From NCBI GenBank assembly GCA_008360955.1, contig LUCM01002334.1:1-64000 (forward strand): a DNA stretch of 64,000 nucleotides, read 5' to 3'. Of the stretch, positions 50,301-59,300 are shown piece after piece (the first letter of the stretch is position 1; the number at the start of each line of letters is the position of its first letter). Made by a program: the position numbers and the translations under genes. Source of the stretch: Fasciolopsis buskii (taxonomy: Eukaryota > Platyhelminthes > Trematoda > Plagiorchiida > Fasciolidae). Under the pieces are notes generated by a model. The model searched no databases. It worked only from the letters and a program-made list of their open reading frames with translations, and was not told the DNA's origin.

Positions 50301-53300
50301 CTAACCAGTGACAATATTTGGTTTTTTCACCATCGGTTCGTGACTTTTTAATTCGTTGGTTTGTTTCATTAACTGACTCGCTTGCCTACCATTCGATATG
50401 CCCATTGGTTGAGTTATTTAAAGGGCAACTAACATTCTTCCACTGCACCTCTGGTTCCTTTGACAGATGAGACATTTTTACCCTCGCTTGATCTTTCTCA
50501 ATGCAAAGGCATGTTTGTTCGGCATCTCGATGGTTGCTTGGCTATCCGAGAAATTAATTGTCTCTTTTAAGCCGGCTTCAGGACGAAAACCACTTAGGAC
50601 AGACTTACTGAGACAACCTAACTTCCCACAACAATGTTACCGGTGATCCAATACCATAAAAATTTTCTCTTAATCCGCGGTAACCCCGCACATTCTGTCC
50701 ACCTGTTAACAACTGCCACTCAAATTTTTCGATGTCCAATGATTCCCTTGGTTCGCTTTTCCGCTTTTTTCTGTTAGGCTAACAAACTGACAAATCATCA
50801 CCGTAAGAATTTTTACACCACTCGTCGTGGACGTTTTATTCATCGTTTGCATGAACAACTCCATCACGTGGTGTTCCTCACCACAAGGTATTTGTAACCA
50901 CATCAGGTCCACTTTAGCCGTTCCGGGTTACCTTCAGAATAAATCAACACCAAGTTGACCGTTTGATGGATGGCAGAGTTACGCAACTGCAAAAGGGGAA
51001 CGCGTTTTGGTGCGTGATGCAAACTTTGAGTCGGCATCCACGTCTAACTGATTTCTTTGGTGACCTAAAAGATGTTCATCGTACTATATCTGATTTTTTA
51101 CAAGAGTTGCTAGCTGGAGTGTATGCGTTTCTTCGGTCCACTGTGATACAAACCTGGGTCTAGCGCTTAGTAGTAGCATGGTCCTACGCATGGCCTTCTT
51201 GTGGTGGTGTTGCTACTAAATTCGCAGGACAAAGACAAATGTCTGATGCCCTTCACCGGGTTGATTGGTCATTGGTAATCAGTCCAGGGGAATCCGCTAA
51301 ACCCTGATTTCAAACCAACCACAGGCAGCATACCAAGCATACGGCGTCCATGGTGAAATGAGTTTACTGGGCATCGGGGATGTCTAGCCTCATTCGTAGG
51401 GTGCATGAACTGAACAATCAGTCACCGACAGCCAGTGGCCCTCTGATTGTCCTGATGCCTTGAAGGTTAGGAAATTTGATCAAATGGTTGGAGTAGGGTC
51501 GCTTGAGTCAACCTTCTACTTCGGTTTGGGCAACCGAGTAGTAACAAGCCCACAGATGACTAATAGATTTCGTTGCATGGTCGGCGATGTGGAGGTTGGG
51601 AGTTGAAAAACTACCATATTTAAATATAGCAGAACACCCTGACCTCTCTTTCATTCAACCTGTCTCTTCTGTCTCCAACCCAATCTGTTTGCCCCTTCTG
51701 CCTACCCATAGTATCTCCATTGATAACACGCCCGATACTCTCAACAGTTTATTGTCAAATAGTGTAGCAGGTGGTTTTCAGTCTGTTAGCTCACATTTTC
51801 TCAAGCCTCGTCAGCTTCTCAATCTGGGTTCCTTCAATGTGCGCACTTTAATGCAGGCTGGCTAACAGGCGTGTTTGGCTCTGACAGTGGACTCACTTTC
51901 GATCGATGTCTGCTGTGTGAGTGAAACACGAATTCAGGATTCGAGTAGGGTAATTCAACTAACTGCGCCAAACGTCTCGTCAAGATATTTTCTTCAGGAG
52001 ACGAAGCAGCTCAAGCTGTGGATCAATGAGGTGTAGGAATAGTCTTGAGTGAGAAGGCTGAAGCAGCTCTTCTAGACTGGATCCCAGTCAACAGTCGCTT
52101 GTGCGCCGCGAGACTGCAGGGATCAGTCGGCGTCCGAAGGGATGGTAGTGTTAAGCGTAGTTTATTTGTTATCTCGACATACGCTCTAACAGACTGCAGC
52201 ACTTACATGGAGAAAGGCGAGTTTTACGATAACCTCGTCACTCTTGTTCGGAAGAGCAGACGCTCTGACATTGTAGTGGTGGCAGGTGACTTTATTGCAC
52301 AAGTTTGAAAACTGAGTGCATCGGAGTCCTGTTTAGGTGGGCGATGCGCCTTGCCTGCACAGCGAACAGACAATGGAGAAAGACTTCCCCAATTCTGAGC
52401 AGATAATCATTTATTCCTATCTTGTACGAATTTCCGACACAGTTCGCGTCGCACTGCGACATGGCGCTCTAGCTCGACAGGTACTTTGAGTCAGATTGAC
52501 CATATCGCATTTAGCTACCGTTGGCGCGGTTCTGTCCAGAACTGTAGATCGTAATGGACCACGTACGTCGAATCGGACCATGTGTCAGTTTTAATGCGAT
52601 TTTTGCTGCAGCTGAATGGCCATCGACGCAGGCCACAAACCCGATTGGCTGTCGAACGTGTCTGATTCGGCTGTTCACAACAGCTACGAACAGAAACTGT
52701 CCGAGGGACTAAGAACTTCGACGATCAGCAACGTAGACGATCAGTGAGATCAAATCAAGCAGGCTATGCATTTGGCAGCAGATTTCGCCTGTGGTCCTAG
52801 GTTTAGCGTTCATCAAAAACATTGGATCTCGCAAGCGTCGCTAAGTCTAGTGGAGCGAAAACGCGAGCTGCCTAACTGCAAGGAAATGAATAAAATGCGT
52901 CGGCAGTTGCAGCGTCAGTTGACCATAAGCCTTAGGAATGACCGCGAAAACTGGTGGGTTAAGGTAGCTGAAGAGATGGAGGTGGCGTCCGCTTCAGGTA
53001 ACAGTCAAAGACTGTTTAAGCTTATACGCGACAACGGTGGGCGGCGAACTTCGGTTAGTGAAGTCGTGTGCGATAAGAATGGAGAGCTCATCCATGGTAG
53101 ACAGGGAAGACTGGACCGTTGGGCAGAACATTTCAAGGGTCAGTTTGACTGGGTATACGCTATCGTATCTAGTTTGACGTCTGGAGCTGTGAATCCTTAG
53201 GAGGTGTCACTTGATCCCCCAACGGAAGTGGAAGTGGAGTCGAATATTCGGTTTCTGAAGAGGGGAAAAGTTGCCGGTCCCGGCGACCTTCCCCCAGTTC

Positions 53301-56300
53301 TTTTCATATTGGGTGGAGAGGTGCTGATGAAATCACTTACCTCCTTGCTTCGTGATATTTGGAACGAGGAGCGTATCCCGCTATCGTGGGTTTAGCCACT
53401 GATTATACCCATTTTCAAGAAGGGTACACAAAGTGACTGTGGCAACCATCGATAGTTACTAAGGTGTTAGTTTCGATAATGCTGCGTCGTTTGATATCGG
53501 CTCGCCAGAGTAATACCCGCGAACAACAGGCCGGATTTCGGCCAGGTCGAGGTTGCATCGACCAGATATTCACTTTTCGACAGATACTCGAAACGCGCCA
53601 CACGCACCGCCGCCCTACGATCGTAGTCTTCCTCGACTTGAAAGGTGCTTTCGACTCCGTGGATCGACCGGCACTACTCAGTGCTGTCCACCGGCAGGTT
53701 ATGCCAACGAAGTTTGTGAACCTGTTGCGAGCATTGTACTCGCATACCTGTGGTCGCGTGAGGGTATACGGTGAACTGTCACGTTCATTCGAAACGACTA
53801 GTGGCGTTCGACAAGGGTGCCCCATCTCTCCATTCTTGTTCGACTTCGTCATGGACGAGGTGTTGGAAGATGTTTTAGGAGGTCTCCGGGATGTAGGAGT
53901 CGAACTCGGAAGTGGAGGAAAGCTATGCGACCTAGATTACGCAGACGACGTTGTGCCTGTTCGAGTCTGCGGACCATACACAACGGGCACTAGATAGACT
54001 GTCGAGATCGGTTGCTCGGTTCGGCATGTGCTCTGCACCTTCAAAATATAAAGTGCTTTTGCAGGAATGAACGAGAGCAAAGCCCACCTTGGTGCTGAGC
54101 TGAGAGGAAGTAACGATTGTAGACCGTTTCACCTACCTTGGTAGCTGCGTGTCTAACGATGATAGCTCGGGAGTGGAGGTAAATACACGTAAATCCAAGG
54201 CTCGGGCAGCTTACACTGGACTGAAGCACTTGTGGCGTCGGCCTGATATTTCACTAAATTTGAAAGGTCGTGTGTACTGTGCGGCAGTGCGCTCAGTTCT
54301 GTTGTACAGTTGCGAGACATAGAGTATGCGTGTTGGAGATGTTCGTCAGTCAGAGGTTTTCGACAACCAGTGTCTACGTAGTATGACTAGGATTGGATGG
54401 AGTGACCGGGTGAATAATGTGAAGGTCGGGAATCCAATACCAGGTGCCGGCTGTCAGAATATCTTGTTTCATCGTATGAAACTTGGTAGACTACGCTGGT
54501 TGGGTCACAGATGACGTGGCAACGTGGAATGAGGAAATGTACAGCGATGTTAGGTAAAGTAGGTGTCTCACGCCTTCATGGTTGGAGTCCGAAAGACTCG
54601 TCGACTTGCTGGCTGGAGACACTGAAGGATATGGTAGTGAACCTTGAACAGTGGCGATCGTGTTTTCATTTTCTATCGAATCAGAATGATTGAAAACACG
54701 TGCGTTTGTACAGTTAGACTGTGTTCCGTGTGTTGGTTGCGGCAGTATTCTTATCTCTTCCCACCTGTGTAGGTCCACTCTCTGTTCCTCTTGGATATTC
54801 ACTCTTTCTATAGAACTATGTAACTCTGAGGAGAAGGCAGCGGTCAGTGAGGCTTGCCTTGCTGTTTAACGCTGAACGATGATGAGGATGACACTCTGAC
54901 CACCGGTCAGAGTATGTGAACTAGTTCTGGCACACGATTCTTTTCTGTTAACACTACTCCAGTGCCCTTTTGTCGCCGAATTTGAGACAATAACAAGGTG
55001 CTCTCTGCAATGCCACCAACTCTTGTGATGGCCGACCGCAATTCTGGGAATTGTGAGAACAAACTTTTAATGTCACAAATAAGTTACACGAATAAATCAC
55101 TCCACCAGCTCGGACATTTGTTGATTCGAGTCTTGAATGTTTTTTGACAGATACCACCTTGGTGTTAATAATGGAGATAGCAGCAGCATGAATTAGACAT
55201 CAATGTAAACTTGGCGAAAGTAGATATATCTTCGGTAGATTCAAAATCCCTGTTTTTCTTATGTTGAAAGCGTACGTTACTGACCCCAATCTTTAGAAGT
55301 GGCACTGATTCTGAATGCATTAGCGTTTAGAACATGCTTTGCTCCTGCCCGCGAAGATCCGTTATGCGCGGCGAGGCAGATAATACTTGGGAGACGGGTC
55401 GGCTGACCAGTCAGTATGGTGAAGAGGTATTTATACCCTTACCGGCAGGGATGTCTGTCCAGGCTCAGTTAAACTACCGAATTGGGATTCACAAAATCCC
55501 TTCCAGTGACGGTTGAAGACAATGATTGTTACGACTGAGTGCCGCAGTCATTGGCGCTGTTCAACCGGAAATCTTTTTTCATCCGTGAAGTAGTAACCAA
55601 AACCAGGGCACATTGGTTCGGGGTTACTGGTTGTTTTAACTACGATTGCACACTGAAAACTTCTGTTTAGCACGTGCGACTGAAACGCGTTACAGGTATG
55701 AAGAAGCGGTTTACGCAAGCTTGACGAACACTTAGGTTTGTCAAATAACGATATTCAATCACCGGAAAATCAAAAGAGCACCGATCAAGCTGAATGCCGC
55801 ATCACCAACCCGTGCGTGGTAACTACTGGCCTAATGTGGAACAGATCGCAATCGACAATTCAATGCACTTTAGCATAACAAAACATGGGTCGCCTGCCGA
55901 TACGTTTGTTACCGCTTTCTCCATCGCCTGATATTTCCTTCTTAAATGCCACCTCTCGGCTAAGACTTCCGTCAACCGTATCCCTTCTACTCGATCTATT
56001 CCAGTCTGCCACATGCGCAACCACTTCACGATTTGATCCGAAAACAAGTCGCCTGCTAACTAGATTGGTAGCCACATGTCACACAGAAGTGGAGCAGATG
56101 AATTTGAACTATGAACTAGCCAGGCGTGAGCTGACGCGGAAACAGCTACTTCTGCTACATCAATTCAAGCGCGGTTTCACCGCCACCGCGGGCGAATTTT
56201 GGTGCTCTCTATGCCATGGTAGCTTGCGCTCCATGAGTCGAATGAAGTCCGCGGAGGGCAGTGATCGCAAACCATTGTCACATTCGAAACCATCCGGGAT

Positions 56301-59300
56301 CGAGGAAAAAACGATTGCCGCTTTTCGGTATGTGACAACTTTTACATAATTCGGGTTCTTGTTATTTGTCAATGATGCGATTTTGGACGTCCATATCCTG
56401 ATTTTCCCCAATTGTTTGGAACATTTATTGCAGAATAATGTTTTTCATCACATTTAACATGTAACCATTCAAGAAACGAATCCCACATTGGGCCTCTCTC
56501 GTTAATAAAAGAGCCAATAATTCTGGTGTTCCTTCGGCTAAGTTTTTCCGAAACATTTCACAAGCACCTGAACAAAAGATCAAAGTTTCCCGAATATCAC
56601 AACAATCTTCAATTTTGCCACCATCTGTTGGCGAAAATTGTGCCTCTTAGTACCTCACTTCCTCACTGGCACTAATGGTTTTTTCACGATTGATTGTCTG
56701 CTGAGAAGAGTCACAGTAGTTCCTTCTAGGCCTTGAATTTCTCGGCATGTGTCGGTTCATAAGGCACAGGAACGCACTGGCTGCCCGTAGCTCATACTCG
56801 TACCCTCCATTTACCGAGTGAATGGTTCCTATGAAACCTCCATAACTGCTGCTTTCTCGTGGACCAAGTCTCGTTCCCTGGTACAGGGTGACAAAAAAGC
56901 TTCTCGGGTTGTTATTGTGAGATGCTGAGTCCATTTTATTCACGGCCAAATACCATTTCGGAAGTTGTTGTCCGCAACCCGAGAAACCGACAGATAGCAA
57001 ACAGTTTTGCCCCCCACGGGATGTCAGATGTGGCTCATATAATCAATTACACAAGAAAATAAAATAAAGAACCACCGTACGCCGAGCGTGAACATTGCAG
57101 TATAGACTACCTATTATCTTTCACTGGAAGCAATGGTAACGCACAAATCTCCATAATTGGACCAATAAGGTAAATTGGACACTAGGTGATCAAAAGACAA
57201 ATGACAAAGTACGACGCGTTTACATGCCTATGAATCGACCCAGTGATAGCGTTCATAGGTTCTATTGCGTTTAATGGGACCGGACGGGATAATATTTAAC
57301 TCTTGATTTCATTGTTAATGCTGCTTTTGGCATTATCCTTTGACTTGAATCACAAGAGTTGCGCGTGGACGATTAGTCCACCTAGGATTGATGACGCCCA
57401 CTGACTAACTGATGTAAAAACTTTTGCGAATCACCATTGTTTTTCAAATGGACTTATCCACACACACCTTTTGATTCGAATGAAATTGTTGCGCCAAAAT
57501 CACTTTCGGAGTTTACGACTATAGAGACGACTGACTGGGGAAATATCGGATATACCTACCTGACCGATGAACGGCAATCTCGATAAACCCGTTCGTGTGT
57601 TTGCGGGGGAATTTCGTTCTTTATCCCAGCCCTTCCACTAAATCTCGATCACAAGGCGTGTCACCGGTAATATTCTCAGACCAAAAATGGTACACTTTGT
57701 CTCAAGTTCTCGTTTCATTGATGTCACTGACAGTTGTTGCTGTATCCATTATTATTCCTGTACTTGTTCGACTTCATCAATTTTATTAGATGACCTTAGA
57801 TATCTCAAATATCTTCAGTTTTCTAAACAGTATTCAAACCAAAGAAACACTGCGAGTTATAGATCTGTTATTCACTCTGCACCGGGTGTGTTGTTTTAGC
57901 TTTTCAGAGACAGTAAAGTTCGTTAGAGCATTGAAGTTATATCGAATGGTGTCTCTCAAAACTAACTTTCAGTTGTTCACTCCATCCCACCATACTCTCA
58001 AAACACCTATCCTTTTCGAATAACAGCTGCGGACACATGTTCCACACGTACTGCCTCGAGAAAATCGGTGCGATCGAAGTCGATCCTGACGAGGCTTTTT
58101 CATTGTTCGGGTTCCGCCGTCATTGGGTCTGTCCTATCTGTCAAACTTGTCCACTTCAACGACATTCCACAAATCTCACTTCTTCAAGATCCGATCCAGT
58201 CCGAGAAGGGGGAAAGATTGCCAACGGAGATTTCCAGTCATGTTATGAACCAATCCGCGTCAATGCTCCTCAGGTTTGTTGTGATATCAAGCCCTTTGCG
58301 GCTTTTTCAACGTTTTTCTTTGCATTTAATCCCGACGATTCTATCCGAGAAGTGAAAATATGCGACAGTCTTGTCAAGACACCACTGAGTTTGATTTACG
58401 AGATGTTGGTTGGAGTTTCACTTACCCTGATATTTCAATACCAATCGAACAACGCAAGGTCTCATTGGTTTTCGGTCTCTGTGCTCATTTTGTTTACTCT
58501 GGGCTTCGCTTTCAATTTTTCTCGTTCCACGTCATTCCTGGACGTTAGTATGCAGCTGGAGAATAAAAATCGCGAGTTTAAGGTGCTCTGCTTAAACTTC
58601 CCAGTGTATAGATTCCTGGGTTTTAGTACGAAACCAGATTCCATTCATTATGAGCAACCAGTCAGGAGACCTCCGATCGTTGTCATTGATTTCCAAAATG
58701 TCGTGATTAACACTGACCCCTTCTGTTTGTGATCGTTCGTAATGCACAACAGTAACGCAAACAGTCGTCCAGTTAGGATTCAGGCTTAATTTAAACAAAC
58801 AGTAACCACTTACTGGTTGTATATTTTCTGGAAGCTACCTGCTAGTAAGAATAACATCTGGAATTCTTGCCACATTGGGTACAAAGTGGCAGACAGATAC
58901 ACAAGCTTTACTGGTCATTGCGTCGATTCTCCGTTAATTTATGTACTAATCCAGAGACCAGAGCGAAAAAACAAAAGTGACTCAAAATAAAGAGAAAGCA
59001 AAAAGAAACGTCTCTGTGGAACTCTCAACGTACCAGCTCTTCCCGGCTGTTTTTTTGCGTTGTTGATTGTCTGTCGCTATACCTGGTTTCTCTGGGGGCT
59101 GTTTTACTATTCGGTTATCCATCCCAGAGTAGACCTGTTTGCTCTAGGGTGCATCCCTAGCTTTTGCACAACCAAGTATGATCTAGAAGGAAACAGTTGT
59201 TTCAGACAATCCGGTGGCCGGTTGAGCGGCTCATGAGTCTCTTCTGGAAAACATCGTGAAGTGAGTGAAACAATAAAAGACGACGACCTTATTCTTTTGC

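Larger units (their letters stand above)
51119..56004 (+). other. VPS8 intron e14-e15 with RTE LINE C
   Basis: Holds LINE C with its 5' region (about 51290-54895). 54896-56004 shows nothing recognised. Confidence 0.6.

Noticed and set aside
56647..57000. 117-codon minus frame present twice (also 62800-63153)
   Set aside because: Identity is explained by the block duplication; no family recognised and the frame is antisense in an intron.
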